64,000 nt of DNA from Microthrixaceae bacterium. GTDB lineage: Bacteria; Actinomycetota; Acidimicrobiia; Acidimicrobiales; Microtrichaceae. The DNA lies in the NCBI GenBank assembly GCA_020845705.1, contig JADLFH010000067.1, positions 1 through 64,000 on the forward strand, written 5' to 3'. The translations under genes were made by a program, and so were the position numbers. Below, piece after piece: positions 40,690 to 54,090 of the stretch (position 1 is the first letter of the stretch; each line of letters starts with the position of its first letter). A model generated the notes under the pieces. It saw only the letters and a list, made by a program, of their open reading frames with translations. It was not told the origin of the DNA and did not search any database.

Positions 40690-43026
40690 ATGGATCAGTT
40701 CCTCCAGCTCACGATCACCGGAATCCCTCTCGCTGCGGTCTACGCGATCTCGGCCACCGGGTTGGTGGTCACCTACACGATCTCGGGGATCTTCAACTTC
40801 GCCCATGGTGCGATCGGGATGCTGGCGGCCTTCGCCTATTGGCAGATCCATGTCGGCTGGGGTCTCCCGGCGTTGCCGTCTCTGATCCTGGTGATCTTCG
40901 TGATCGCGCCGCTGTTCGGGGCGCTGGTGGAGCGGGTGTTGATCCGAGGCCTGGAGGGAGCCTCCGAAGTTGTCAACGTGGTCGTCACCACGTCGCTGAT
41001 GATCGGCCTGTTGGGCTTGGCGAACCTGGTGTGGCCACCGGGGGTGAACCGCAACGTGGTTCAGTTCTTCAGCGACGTGAAGGGTGTGAACATCCTCGGC
41101 GTCACAGTCGCGATCCACCGGTTGATCATGGTGGCGGTGGCCGTCTTGGTGGTCGGCCTGCTGTGGCTTCTGCTCAACCGCACTCGGATCGGCGTGACGA
41201 TGCGGGCGGTGGTCGATGATCGCTCGCTGCTCCAGCTCAACGGCGGACGCCCGGCGCGGGTTTCGATGTTCTCCTGGGCGCTGGGATCCTCTCTGGCCGC
41301 ACTGGCCGGAATCCTCATCGCCCCGACACTCAACCTCCAGCCGATCACCTTGACCCTCATGGTCGTGACGGCCTACGCGGCGGCTGCCGTCGGCCGGCTA
41401 CGCAGCCTTCCCCTGACCTTTCTCGGTGCACTCATCCTCGGGCTCGGCGAGAGTTACCTGAAGGGCTACATCGACACGTCCGACAAACTCGGGTCTTTCC
41501 AGCTGGACAAGCTGGGTTCAGCCTTCTCGCCGATCGTGTTGTTGATCGCGATCATCTTCCTTCCGCAGGCCCGGCTGCGCAGCGTGGGCCAGCAACGCCA
41601 GCGGGAACACTGGAAGGTGCCGTCGGTCGAATCCGCGGTGCTCGGTGCGGTTTCGTTGGTCGTCGTGGTGGTCGCCGTGGCCTTGTTGCTGGCGCCCACC
41701 TACCAACTGCTTCTGGTCGATGCGCTCTTCTTCGCACTCGTTGCTCTGTCGCTGGTGCCGCTGACGGGGTACGCGGGCCAGATCTCACTGGCCCAGGTCA
41801 CCTTCGCGGGTGTCGGGGGAATAGTTGCATCGATGGTGGGCGCGCAGCTCCAGCCCCTCGGCGTGGTGGTAGCCGTCGCGGTGACCGGCCTGTTCGGCGG
41901 GCTTGCCGCACTGCCGGCCCTGCGCCTCCAAGGCATCTACCTCGCTCTTGCCACGGCCGCACTGGCGATGCTCATGTACGAACTGGTCTTTCTCCAGGAC
42001 TCGGTCATGCCGGCGAACAACCGGCAGGTCCCACCGGTGGGTGTGGGGGACATGAAGGTTTCGAGCACCCTCGGCCAGATAGTCCTTCTTGCCGTCGCCT
42101 TCGGCCTGTGTTCCATCGGGTTGGTGTTCCTGCGGCGAGGGCGATGGGGTCGACGCCTTGCGGCGATGAAGGACAGCCCCGTGGCCTGTGCCACTTTGGG
42201 ACTCAGCCTGACCAGCACCAAGGTTGCGACCTTCGCCGTATCCGCCGGAATCGCCGGGCTCGCCGGGGCCGTCTCGGGCAAGACGCTGACCACCGACCAG
42301 CTGCGTTTCGAGGCGAACTTCCCCGTGACGACTTTCGCCGTCGTCGGTGGGGTGGGCGTGGTCAGCGGCGCGTTGATCGGTGGATCGATGCTCGGCGTGC
42401 TTCCGGTGATGAACAAGGTGTTCGCGACGAACGCGGTGGGCCTTTTCAAGTTCTTCGAGATCCCCGTGTCGAAGCTGAATGCAGTGTTGCCCGGTCTCAT
42501 GGGTGTCAGCCTCGGTCGGAACCCGACAGGCCTGAGTCCGATGCTGTCACAGCGCTTCGAGCCCGTTCGTCGGAGCCCCGTTGCCGCGATCGGGTTCCCG
42601 GTGGCGGTTGCGGTCGCCTGGTTCCTCGCGTACCGGGACGTCATCGACGGCTGGACGTTCCTGGCGTTGCTCGCGCTGGTGCTGGCCGTGCTCCCGGCCA
42701 TGGCGGTGGTGTTGGCGGGAGAGCTGGGCCTGCAACGGAGCCTGGTGATCGGAGGCATCGTCGTTGCGGGGTTGGCCGGGGCGTTCGCGCTGCCTTGGGC
42801 GACTCTGTCGGACACGTCCAACGCCGTCCGTTTTTGCGCCTTCGTCGGCTACGGGGTACTCGTCGGCGTGGCCGCCGGCGGAGTGGCGGGACTGCTCCAG
42901 GCACCTGAGGACGAACGCCCGCCGTCGCCCGACATGCTGGGCATCACCTCTCCCCTCAACCGTTCCGACGCGCTCGAGGCCGAACGTGGCCTGGGTTTCA
43001 GCGAGGAGGAGCTACTTGTCCGCTGA
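40690..43026 (+). CDS. Fused LivH-LivM ABC permease
   Basis: A 778-residue integral membrane protein combining both branched-chain-type permeases. The first 290 residues are LivH-like (GIPLAAVYAISATGLVVTYTISGIFNFAHGAIGML, GVTMRAVVDDRSLLQLNGGRP). From about residue 345 the LivM domain begins (LSLVPLTGYAGQISLAQVTFAGVGG) and continues through RRGRWGRRLAAMKDSPVACATLGLSL, whose basic cytoplasmic loop contacts the ATPase. About 150 residues remain after the LivM core, with extra hydrophobic segments (ALVLAVLPAMAVVLAGELGL and others). It lies 21 bases after the binding-protein gene. Usually livH and livM are separate genes. Confidence 0.88.
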   Translation: MDQFLQLTITGIPLAAVYAISATGLVVTYTISGIFNFAHGAIGMLAAFAYWQIHVGWGLPALPSLILVIFVIAPLFGALVERVLIRGLEGASEVVNVVVTTSLMIGLLGLANLVWPPGVNRNVVQFFSDVKGVNILGVTVAIHRLIMVAVAVLVVGLLWLLLNRTRIGVTMRAVVDDRSLLQLNGGRPARVSMFSWALGSSLAALAGILIAPTLNLQPITLTLMVVTAYAAAAVGRLRSLPLTFLGALILGLGESYLKGYIDTSDKLGSFQLDKLGSAFSPIVLLIAIIFLPQARLRSVGQQRQREHWKVPSVESAVLGAVSLVVVVVAVALLLAPTYQLLLVDALFFALVALSLVPLTGYAGQISLAQVTFAGVGGIVASMVGAQLQPLGVVVAVAVTGLFGGLAALPALRLQGIYLALATAALAMLMYELVFLQDSVMPANNRQVPPVGVGDMKVSSTLGQIVLLAVAFGLCSIGLVFLRRGRWGRRLAAMKDSPVACATLGLSLTSTKVATFAVSAGIAGLAGAVSGKTLTTDQLRFEANFPVTTFAVVGGVGVVSGALIGGSMLGVLPVMNKVFATNAVGLFKFFEIPVSKLNAVLPGLMGVSLGRNPTGLSPMLSQRFEPVRRSPVAAIGFPVAVAVAWFLAYRDVIDGWTFLALLALVLAVLPAMAVVLAGELGLQRSLVIGGIVVAGLAGAFALPWATLSDTSNAVRFCAFVGYGVLVGVAAGGVAGLLQAPEDERPPSPDMLGITSPLNRSDALEAERGLGFSEEELLVR

Positions 43027-43058
43027 ACTCGCCCAGGCCTCATCGGGGATCGTCTGAC

Positions 43059-43817
43059 ATGGCGTTGCTGGAGACCCGCGGTCTGTCGGTGCGCTTCGGT
43101 GGACACCTCGCGGTGTCCTCGGTCGACCTGGACGTGGAGTCGGGCGTGGTCACCGGGCTCATCGGCCCCAACGGTGCGGGCAAGACCACGACCTTCAACC
43201 TGATCTGTGGCGTGCTCGGAGCCACGGGAGGTCGTGTGATCTTCGACGGTCGACCGATTGGGTCGCTGAGCACCCACTACCGGGCTCGGCTCGGCATCGG
43301 GCGCACCTTCCAACGACTCGAGGTCTTCGGTTCCATGACGGTGCGTGAGAACGTGCTGGTCGGCGCGGAGATTCGACAGGCCTGGGCCCGATTCTCCCAT
43401 GTGTCTCCTCAGCTCCTCGCAGACGGAGAGGAGCTGCCGCTGGGCGAAGAGGTGGAGCTGTTGGTCGAGCGACTTGGCCTTGCGGCGGTAGCCGATGTCA
43501 GGGTCGGCGAGTTGCCCACGGGCCAGGCGAGGCTGGTCGAGATCGCCCGTGCGCTGGCCATCCGACCGCGGGTTCTGCTGCTGGACGAACCGGCCTCGGG
43601 ACTGGACGACACCGAGACCGGCCATCTCGGTGAGCTGATGCAGCAGCTCGCGGCCTCGGGTCTCGCCATCCTGTTGGTCGAACATGACGTGCCGTTGGTG
43701 ATGAAGGTGTGCGCTCAGGTGAACGTGTTGGACTTCGGTCAGGTGATCGCACGCGGAACCCCTTCGGAGATCCAAGCCAACGAGGTCGTGCAGGCCGCAT
43801 ACCTGGGGGGCTCGTGA
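43059..43817 (+). CDS. livG: Liv-type ABC transporter ATP-binding protein LivG
   Basis: A 252-residue ABC ATPase. Walker A is GPNGAGKTT, the Q-loop region is RTFQRLEVFGSMTVRENVLVG, and the signature region, degenerate here as in LivG, is VGELPTGQARLVEIARALAIRP. Walker B is VLLLDEPASGLDDTET, and the switch His is in LLVEHDV. LivG has a characteristic long insertion before the signature (residues 105-140). It overlaps livF by four bases (GTGA). Confidence 0.92.
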   Translation: MALLETRGLSVRFGGHLAVSSVDLDVESGVVTGLIGPNGAGKTTTFNLICGVLGATGGRVIFDGRPIGSLSTHYRARLGIGRTFQRLEVFGSMTVRENVLVGAEIRQAWARFSHVSPQLLADGEELPLGEEVELLVERLGLAAVADVRVGELPTGQARLVEIARALAIRPRVLLLDEPASGLDDTETGHLGELMQQLAASGLAILLVEHDVPLVMKVCAQVNVLDFGQVIARGTPSEIQANEVVQAAYLGGS

Positions 43818-44545
43818 ATCCGTCGATCGATGCGCCGGTCGTAGAGGAGATCCCTCTGTTGTCGTTGCGTGGGGTCCGTGCCGCGTACGGCAACATCGAC
43901 GTCCTCCACGGCGTGGACCTAGACGTGCCCAAAGGGACCGTCGTCGCGCTCCTGGGTCCCAACGGCGCGGGCAAGTCCACCACCCTGAAGGTCGCGTGCG
44001 GGTTGATGGCCGCAAAGGCCGGCAAGGTTCTGGTGGCGGGACGTGACGTGACCGGCGTTCGTGCCGAGGAGCTCGCACGGCGGGGGCTGGTGACGATCCC
44101 CGAGGGCAAGGGGGTCTTCCCCAACCTCACCGTCCGCGAGAACCTCATCGTGGCCACCTACGGCGGCCAGAAGCTCGCCGATATCGAGGAAGTCGCCTAC
44201 GGCCGCTTCCCGCGTCTGAAGGAGCGCCGCCAACAGGTTGCCGGAACGATGTCGGGCGGTGAGCAACAGATGCTGGCCATGGCCCGCGGGCTGGCCTCGA
44301 ACCCTGCGATCCTCCTGCTCGACGAGCTCTCGATGGGCCTCGCACCGTTGGTGGTCGAGGAGCTCTACGGGGTCGTTGCGCAGATCGCGCAGTCCGGCAT
44401 ATCGATTCTCGTCATCGAGCAGTTCGCCCGAACGGTTCTCGGCGTTGCCGACATCGCGGCCATCATGTTGAACGGCAGGGTCCGCGCCATCGGCTCACCT
44501 GACGAGATCGAAGAAGAGCTCTCCTCCGCCTACTTGGGCGGTTGA
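43814..44545 (+). CDS. livF: Liv-type ABC transporter ATP-binding protein LivF
   Basis: A 243-residue ABC ATPase. Walker A is GPNGAGKSTT, the Q-loop region is IPEGKGVFPNLTVRENLI, signature MSGGEQQMLAMARGLASNP, Walker B ILLLDELSMGLAP, with ILVIEQFA carrying Gln-Phe after Glu where other ABCs have HD, typical for LivF. GTG 43814 is chosen because it overlaps the livG stop; a longer frame to 43709 would overlap livG heavily. Pairs with LivG under the fused permease. Confidence 0.92.
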   Translation: MNPSIDAPVVEEIPLLSLRGVRAAYGNIDVLHGVDLDVPKGTVVALLGPNGAGKSTTLKVACGLMAAKAGKVLVAGRDVTGVRAEELARRGLVTIPEGKGVFPNLTVRENLIVATYGGQKLADIEEVAYGRFPRLKERRQQVAGTMSGGEQQMLAMARGLASNPAILLLDELSMGLAPLVVEELYGVVAQIAQSGISILVIEQFARTVLGVADIAAIMLNGRVRAIGSPDEIEEELSSAYLGG

Positions 44546-44589
44546 TCCCCAACCATCTCCGACCAGTACTCACCGAAGTCGAGGACACA

Positions 44590-44958
44590 ATGAACGAACA
44601 GCCGGATCGGGTAGCGGAGTTCACCGCAGAGATCGAGTCCATGAAACTGAAGGCCGGTGGCGCGGAGGGCGAGAAGCGCCTACTGCTCCTTGGCGTCCTC
44701 GCGGTTGGTGCCGGCATCGTGTTGGCCGTCATCGGTGGCGTGCAGGTGGTCAATGCCGAGACGCTGATGGACCAGCAGGCGTATCTGGCCACGGGAGCGT
44801 TCCTGGGCATTGCGCTGATGGTGGCCGGTGCAGCGCTGTTCGTCCGTTACTCGCTCGCTCGCTACCTCCGGTTCTGGATGGTGCGGTTGGTGTTCGAGAG
44901 CCGGGCGAACGCCGATCGCATCGTCGATGCCATCGAGCGGGCGTCGGGTCCGCGTTGA
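44590..44958 (+). CDS. Small membrane protein, unknown function
   Basis: A 122-residue protein with an N-terminal acidic helix (MNEQPDRVAEFTAEIESMKL) and two hydrophobic segments (LLLLGVLAVGAGIVLAVIGGVQVV, LATGAFLGIALMVAGAALFVRY), followed by a basic, charged C-terminal helix. No domain is recognised. GAGG precedes ATG 44590. It follows livF by 44 bases on the same strand and may be a transporter accessory subunit; it is not one of the usual Liv components. Confidence 0.6.
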   Translation: MNEQPDRVAEFTAEIESMKLKAGGAEGEKRLLLLGVLAVGAGIVLAVIGGVQVVNAETLMDQQAYLATGAFLGIALMVAGAALFVRYSLARYLRFWMVRLVFESRANADRIVDAIERASGPR

Positions 44959-44966
44959 CCGCCCTT

Positions 44967-44982
44967 GCGCAAGAACTTGCGC
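44967..44982 (+). terminator. Candidate hairpin after the Liv cassette
   Basis: GCGCAAG and CTTGCGC (44967-44973 and 44976-44982) form a perfect 7-bp stem around AA, followed immediately by CGCCCGCGGGCG (44982-44993), a second dyad. There is no T tract, so intrinsic termination is doubtful. It also overlaps the possible -35 of the atp promoter. Confidence 0.35.
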
Positions 44983-45006
44983 GCCCGCGGGCGGCCTTCC
45001 TAGATT
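44978..45006 (+). promoter_or_regulatory. Candidate sigma70-type promoter of the atp operon
   Basis: TTGCGC (44978-44983) and TAGATT (45001-45006) are separated by 17 bp, each matching four of six consensus bases. The distance to the first atp-operon start at 45066 is about 60 bases. Sequence-only prediction, weak because the -35 lies in a hairpin. Confidence 0.35.
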
Positions 45007-45065
45007 GCGAATAGTTTCACAAGCTCGCCACGCCTTGGCTCGGTGAGCGCGGCAGACAGGGATCC

Positions 45066-46983
<1,918 letters not shown>

Positions 46984-47025
46984 CCTCACCCGACGGACCG
47001 CAAGTAACTACCGACCGGAGCAGCC

Positions 47026-47574
47026 ATGTTGGCAACCCTGAGCGCACTTCTCGCCGAGGCGGCGGAGAAGAAGGAGACCGTCAACCCGGTCCTCCCGACC
47101 ACGAACGAGATCGTCTATGGGGCCATCTTCTTCGTCCTCCTCCTGATCTTCATGTGGGCGGTGTGCCTGCCCCCGATCAAGAAGGCGATGCGCCAGCGTG
47201 ACGAGCAGGTCCAAGCCGATCTGGAGGCCGCAGAGCGCGCCAACGCCGAGGCCGAACAGGTCCGCCGCGACTACGACGCCACCTTGGCAGAGGCCCGTGC
47301 CGAAGCGGCACGGATCGTCGAGGAGGCGCGACACGCGGCGGACGTTCGGCGCGGGGAGTTGATCGGCGCCGTGGAGACCGAGGTTGCTGCAAAGCGCCAG
47401 GCGGCTCTGGCCGAGCTGGAGGCGCAGCGGGCGGCTGCACTGGGTGACTTGCGAGACGAGGTGGCGGGCATCGCCGCCCAGGCGGCGTCACAAGTGGTGC
47501 AACAGCCATTGGACGCGGCAGCGCAGCGGTCCGTCGTCGACGAGTACGTCAACCAGGCCATCGCGGCCCGCTGA
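47026..47574 (+). CDS. atpF: ATP synthase F0 subunit b
   Basis: A 182-residue peripheral-stalk subunit: short N-terminal stretch, one membrane helix (IVYGAIFFVLLLIFMWAVCL), then a long charged coiled coil (AMRQRDEQVQADLEAAERANAEAEQVRRDYDATL). It is followed 12 bases later by a second b-type gene, so the stalk is probably a b/b' heterodimer. Confidence 0.92.
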   Translation: MLATLSALLAEAAEKKETVNPVLPTTNEIVYGAIFFVLLLIFMWAVCLPPIKKAMRQRDEQVQADLEAAERANAEAEQVRRDYDATLAEARAEAARIVEEARHAADVRRGELIGAVETEVAAKRQAALAELEAQRAAALGDLRDEVAGIAAQAASQVVQQPLDAAAQRSVVDEYVNQAIAAR

Positions 47575-47586
47575 GCGGAGAGACAC

Positions 47587-48135
47587 ATGCTGAGCACCAT
47601 CGCACTCCTCGCCTCCGAGGAAGGCGCACACCACCCGAACGGCTACTGGCTGCCGGGCGATCTGAAGGAGGTCCTGTGGGGGACCCTCGCCTTCGTGATC
47701 GTATTCGGCCTGCTGTGGTGGAAGGCCGGACCCGCTCTGAAGAAGGCCATGGCCGGACGTACCGAGCGCATCGGTGACCACATGTCCGCCGCGGCTACGC
47801 AGCGGACAGAGGCCGAGGCCGAACGTGATCGGATCAAGGCCGCCCTCGCCGACAGCGACACCGAGGCGGCACGCATCGTCGAGGATGCGCGCCAGACCGC
47901 CGACGCGCTTCACACGGAGTTGGAGGCCCGCGCCGAAGCCGACGCCGTGGCGCTGCGCGAGCGTGGGGTGGCCGACATCGAAGCCGCCCAGCGCCAAGCC
48001 TTGGCCAACCTCACCGCCGAGGTCTCCCGGCTGGCCCTTGGTGCGGCCGAGAGGGTCGTGCACCACAACCTCGATGACGCTTCCCAGCAGGCGCTCATCG
48101 AGCAGTACATCAGCCAGGTCGGCGCGGCGAACTGA
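47587..48135 (+). CDS. ATP synthase F0 subunit b' (second b-type subunit)
   Basis: A 182-residue second stalk protein with a membrane helix (LKEVLWGTLAFVIVFGLLWWKAGPA) and a coiled coil (AGRTERIGDHMSAAATQRTEAEAERDRI). It differs from the neighbouring subunit throughout, so it is an old paralog. Its position before the delta gene corresponds to the N-terminal b' segment of the mycobacterial AtpFH fusion. Confidence 0.88.
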   Translation: MLSTIALLASEEGAHHPNGYWLPGDLKEVLWGTLAFVIVFGLLWWKAGPALKKAMAGRTERIGDHMSAAATQRTEAEAERDRIKAALADSDTEAARIVEDARQTADALHTELEARAEADAVALRERGVADIEAAQRQALANLTAEVSRLALGAAERVVHHNLDDASQQALIEQYISQVGAAN

Positions 48136-48146
48136 GGGCAGGACAC

Positions 48147-48674
48147 ATGAGCGAGACCCGATCTTCCGTATACGCAGAGGCCGTCCTTGCAATCGCCCGA
48201 GCCGAGGATGCCCTCGGAGCTGTGCCCGACGAGTTGTTCCGCTTCGCCGGCGCGCTGGAGGGCCACGACGAGCTTCGCGAGAAGCTCGGCGATCCGCACA
48301 TCCCTGCCGCGCTGCGCCAACAGATCGTGCAGGACCTCATGGGCGACCGTGCCACCAAGGCATCGGTGGCGGTCATAACGATGTTGGTGGGCGCGGGCCG
48401 GGTCGGCGACATCGCCAAGATCGCCCACGAGGTGGCCGCCGCTGCGGCGTCGAGTCGCGGCGAGCAGATCGCCGAGGTTCGCTCGGCGGTCGCGCTCACC
48501 GATGACCAACAGGCCCGCCTGGCCGCCGCACTTACCGCCCGCACCCAGCGGCCGGTCACAGTCCGCAACATCGTCGACCCCGCCGTCTTGGGCGGGGTCG
48601 TCACCACCATCGGCGACGCCGTGCTAGACGGCTCGGTCCGCACCCGCCTCACCCAGCTCCGCGACGCCTTCTGA
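48147..48674 (+). CDS. atpH: ATP synthase F1 subunit delta
   Basis: A 175-residue OSCP/delta subunit linking the peripheral stalk to the alpha subunits. VYAEAVLAIARAEDALGAVPDELFRFAGAL is the N-terminal helical domain. The C-terminal region TARTQRPVTVRNIVDPAVLGGVVTTIGDAVLDGSVRTRLTQLRDAF contains the conserved 'p.l.GG.v...gd.v.DgSv...L..l'. It is free-standing, not fused to b as in mycobacteria. Confidence 0.94.
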   Translation: MSETRSSVYAEAVLAIARAEDALGAVPDELFRFAGALEGHDELREKLGDPHIPAALRQQIVQDLMGDRATKASVAVITMLVGAGRVGDIAKIAHEVAAAAASSRGEQIAEVRSAVALTDDQQARLAAALTARTQRPVTVRNIVDPAVLGGVVTTIGDAVLDGSVRTRLTQLRDAF

Positions 48675-48683
48675 GAGGACGAC

Positions 48684-50312
48684 ATGGCTGAACTCACGCT
48701 CAACGCCAGCGACATCACCGCAGCGATCCGCAAGAACCTCGACGGCTACACGCCGGATCTCGAGCTGACCAAGGTCGGTCGCGTGGTCGAGGTCGGCGAC
48801 GGCATCGCCCGCGTGTCGGGCCTCCCCGACGCGGCGGTCAACGAGCTGCTGGAATTCGAGAACGGCATGCTCGGCCTGGCGCTCAACCTCGACGAGGAGT
48901 CGATCGGCGCGGTCGTGCTGGGCGAGGTCAACGAGATCCAGGAAGGCCAGTCGGTCCGCTCCACGGGCGAGATCCTCGATGTCCCCGTCGGCGACGGGCT
49001 GTTGGGTCGGGTCGTCAACGTGATGGGCGAACCCATCGACGGCAAGGGTCCGCTCACCAACGTGACGCGCCGCCGCATGGAGATCCAGGCGCCCGGCATC
49101 ACCGGCCGCAAGCCGGTGCACGAGCCCATGCAGACCGGCATCAAGTCGATCGACTCGCTCATCCCGATCGGTCGTGGACAGCGCGAGCTCATCATCGGCG
49201 ACCGCAAGACCGGCAAGACCACCGTCGCCATCGACACGATCATCAACCAGCGTGGCCTGGGTGTGAACTGCATCTACGTGGCGATCGGCCAGAAGGCCTC
49301 CACGGTCGCCCAGACGGTGAGCCGCCTCACCGAGGCGGGCGCCATGGACTACACGGTCGTGGTTGTCGCCCCAGCGTCGGATCCGGCACCGTTCAAGTAC
49401 CTCGCCCCATATTCAGGCTGTGCCATGGGTCAACACTGGATGGAGAACTCGGGCCACGCCCTGGCCATCTACGACGACCTCTCCAAGCAGGCCGAGGCCT
49501 ACCGCCAGGTGTCGCTGCTGCTGCGACGCCCACCGGGCCGTGAGGCGTACCCCGGCGACGTGTTCTACCTGCACTCGCGTCTGTTGGAGCGCGCCGCCAA
49601 GCTCTCCGACGCCAACGGCGCCGGGTCGCTCACCGCGCTGCCCATCATCGAGACGAAGGCAGGCGATGTCTCCGCGTACATCCCGACCAACGTGATCTCG
49701 ATCACCGACGGGCAGATCTTCCTTCAGGACGATCTGTTCAAGAACGGCGTCCGCCCGGCCATCGACGTGGGCATCTCGGTGTCACGCGTGGGTTCCGCGG
49801 CTCAGATCAAGGCCATGAAGACCGCTGTGGGCACCTTGAAGTCCGACCTACAGCAGTTCCGCGAGCTCGAAGCGTTCGCGGCGTTCGGTTCCGACCTCGA
49901 TGCCGTTTCCAAGGCGCAGCTGGAGCGTGGCTACCGCCTGACCGAACTGCTGAAGCAGGGCGTAGGCGAGCCCATGCCCGTCGAGCGTCAGGTGGTCTCG
50001 CTCTTCGCCGGCACCCGTGGCTATCTCGACAATATCGATGCGTCACAGGTCCGTCGTTTCGAGTCGGAGCTCCTCGACTACTTCGACGCTCGTCACTCGG
50101 GACTGCTGGCCGACATCGTGTCCACGGGCAAGGTTGACGAGGATGCGCTCGACGCGGGCATCAAGGCCTTCGCAGCCGGCTTCCAGGTCGATGGAGCCGC
50201 TTCGGGAGCCGAGGAGCCCACGGGCGGTGCAGTCGATGCCGACACTGTGAAGGTCACCTCGCCGGTGCATCTCCCCGAGGACGAGACCACCATCGTCGAG
50301 GACGAGGACTGA
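48684..50312 (+). CDS. atpA: ATP synthase F1 subunit alpha
   Basis: A 542-residue non-catalytic nucleotide-binding subunit. Walker A GDRKTGKT lies at residues 172-179, and [12 protein letters not shown]-like N-terminal and [49 protein letters not shown] are family signatures. Beyond the usual end it has an acidic tail of about 30-40 residues ([15 protein letters not shown]... to EDED), in the place of the C-terminal extension known in mycobacterial alpha subunits. Confidence 0.96.
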   Translation: MAELTLNASDITAAIRKNLDGYTPDLELTKVGRVVEVGDGIARVSGLPDAAVNELLEFENGMLGLALNLDEESIGAVVLGEVNEIQEGQSVRSTGEILDVPVGDGLLGRVVNVMGEPIDGKGPLTNVTRRRMEIQAPGITGRKPVHEPMQTGIKSIDSLIPIGRGQRELIIGDRKTGKTTVAIDTIINQRGLGVNCIYVAIGQKASTVAQTVSRLTEAGAMDYTVVVVAPASDPAPFKYLAPYSGCAMGQHWMENSGHALAIYDDLSKQAEAYRQVSLLLRRPPGREAYPGDVFYLHSRLLERAAKLSDANGAGSLTALPIIETKAGDVSAYIPTNVISITDGQIFLQDDLFKNGVRPAIDVGISVSRVGSAAQIKAMKTAVGTLKSDLQQFRELEAFAAFGSDLDAVSKAQLERGYRLTELLKQGVGEPMPVERQVVSLFAGTRGYLDNIDASQVRRFESELLDYFDARHSGLLADIVSTGKVDEDALDAGIKAFAAGFQVDGAASGAEEPTGGAVDADTVKVTSPVHLPEDETTIVEDED

Positions 50313-50323
50313 GGTAGCAGGCC

Positions 50324-52798
<2,475 letters not shown>

Positions 52799-52799
<1 letters not shown>

Positions 52800-53230
52800 T
52801 GGCGCTCCACGTCGAGCTCGTCTCCCCGGAGCGGATCGCGTATTCCGGTGACGCCAAGATGGTGATCGCCCGGACCACTGTCGGCGACATCGCGTTCATG
52901 AGCGGTCATGTGCCCTTCGTGGGGGTGCTCCAGACGTGGCCGGTGCGAGTCCTGCACGACAACGACAACGAGGACGTGATCGCTGTGCACCAGGGCTTCG
53001 TGGAGGTTTCGCCAACGGATGCCGAGGGCAACTCACGCGTGACGATCCTGTCCGATGTCTGTGAGGTGTCCGACACCATCGACGTGGCGCGGGCCAAGGC
53101 TGCGAAGGACCGGGCAACCCATCTGCTGGCCGGCGATCCCAATGACGAAGCCGCCAGAGAGGCCCTCGCGCGCGCCGAGGTGCGCCTCGAGGTGGCGGGC
53201 CAGCCCAAAAGCGGCACGACCCACCCCTGA
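52799..53230 (+). CDS. atpC: ATP synthase F1 subunit epsilon
   Basis: A 143-residue subunit with the N-terminal beta-sandwich (LHVELVSPERIAYSGDAKMVIARTTVGDIAFMSGHVPFVGVL) and a C-terminal helical part (AKAAKDRATHLLAGDPNDEAAREALARAEVRLEVAG). It bridges gamma and the c-ring and modulates hydrolysis. It ends the atp operon. Confidence 0.92.
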
Positions 53231-53273
53231 ACCCCGGCGTTCGTCGGGATGAGGACGGGATATCGTCGCCCCG

Positions 53274-54077
53274 ATGACAGCACTTCGTTGGGCGACGGCG
53301 CTGGTGACCGGTGCATCTTCCGGCATCGGCGAGGCCTTCGCCCGTCAGTTGGCCTCCGAAGGAACCGATCTCGTCGTGGTGGCGCGCAGCGCGCAGCGCC
53401 TCGATGCGCTGCGTGACGAACTGGAAGGCCTCCACGGCATCGACATCGAGGTCATGGTCGCCGATCTGAGCGATCCCGCCGAGCGCGACCGGGTAGCCGA
53501 ACGGGTGGGTGACAGCTCGCGGCCCATCCACCTCCTGGTCAACAACGCCGGGTTCGGCACCTCGGGGCGGTTCTGGGAACTTCCGCTGGAAGGCGAGGAT
53601 GAGGAGGTCGCTCTCAACGTGGTGGCCGTCGTCCACCTGACCCACGCCGCTCTTGTGGCGATGGTTTCGAGAGGCGCCGGCACCGTCATCAACGTCGCGT
53701 CGGTAGCCGGACTGCTGCCCACACCTGGGTCAGCGACCTACGCGGCAACGAAGGCGTACCTCAACAGCTTCGGCGACTCCGTTCACGAGGAGTTGGCCGG
53801 CACCGGCGTGACGCTCACAACGGTCTTGCCGGGCTTCACCAGGACAGGGTTCCAGGAGCGAGCGAATGTCACCGACGAGATGGAACAGCGCATCCCTCGG
53901 TTCATGTGGACCACCCGTGAGGAAGTGGTCCGCGAGACACTCGACGGCGCCGCCGCGGGCAAGGCCCGGGTGGTCCCGGGTGTCGTGTACAAGGGCACCA
54001 GCGCGACGCTCGACCTGCTGCCACGTGGGCTGATACGTCGAGCCGCCGCAGCGGCGACCCGCGGTCGACCGCTGTGA
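53274..54077 (+). CDS. Short-chain dehydrogenase/reductase
   Basis: A 267-residue SDR with classical motifs: TGASSGIGEAFARQLASEG (NAD(P) binding), LLVNNAGFGTSGRF (NNAG), INVASVAGLLPTPGSATYAATKAYLNSF (Ser and YxxxK catalytic residues) and LPGFTRTGF. It is probably a cytosolic or membrane-associated reductase on lipids or ketones. It has a weak ribosome-binding site and lies 43 bases after atpC; it converges on glpX. Confidence 0.9.
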   Translation: MTALRWATALVTGASSGIGEAFARQLASEGTDLVVVARSAQRLDALRDELEGLHGIDIEVMVADLSDPAERDRVAERVGDSSRPIHLLVNNAGFGTSGRFWELPLEGEDEEVALNVVAVVHLTHAALVAMVSRGAGTVINVASVAGLLPTPGSATYAATKAYLNSFGDSVHEELAGTGVTLTTVLPGFTRTGFQERANVTDEMEQRIPRFMWTTREEVVRETLDGAAAGKARVVPGVVYKGTSATLDLLPRGLIRRAAAAATRGRPL

Positions 54078-54090
54078 TCGAACAGCGAGC

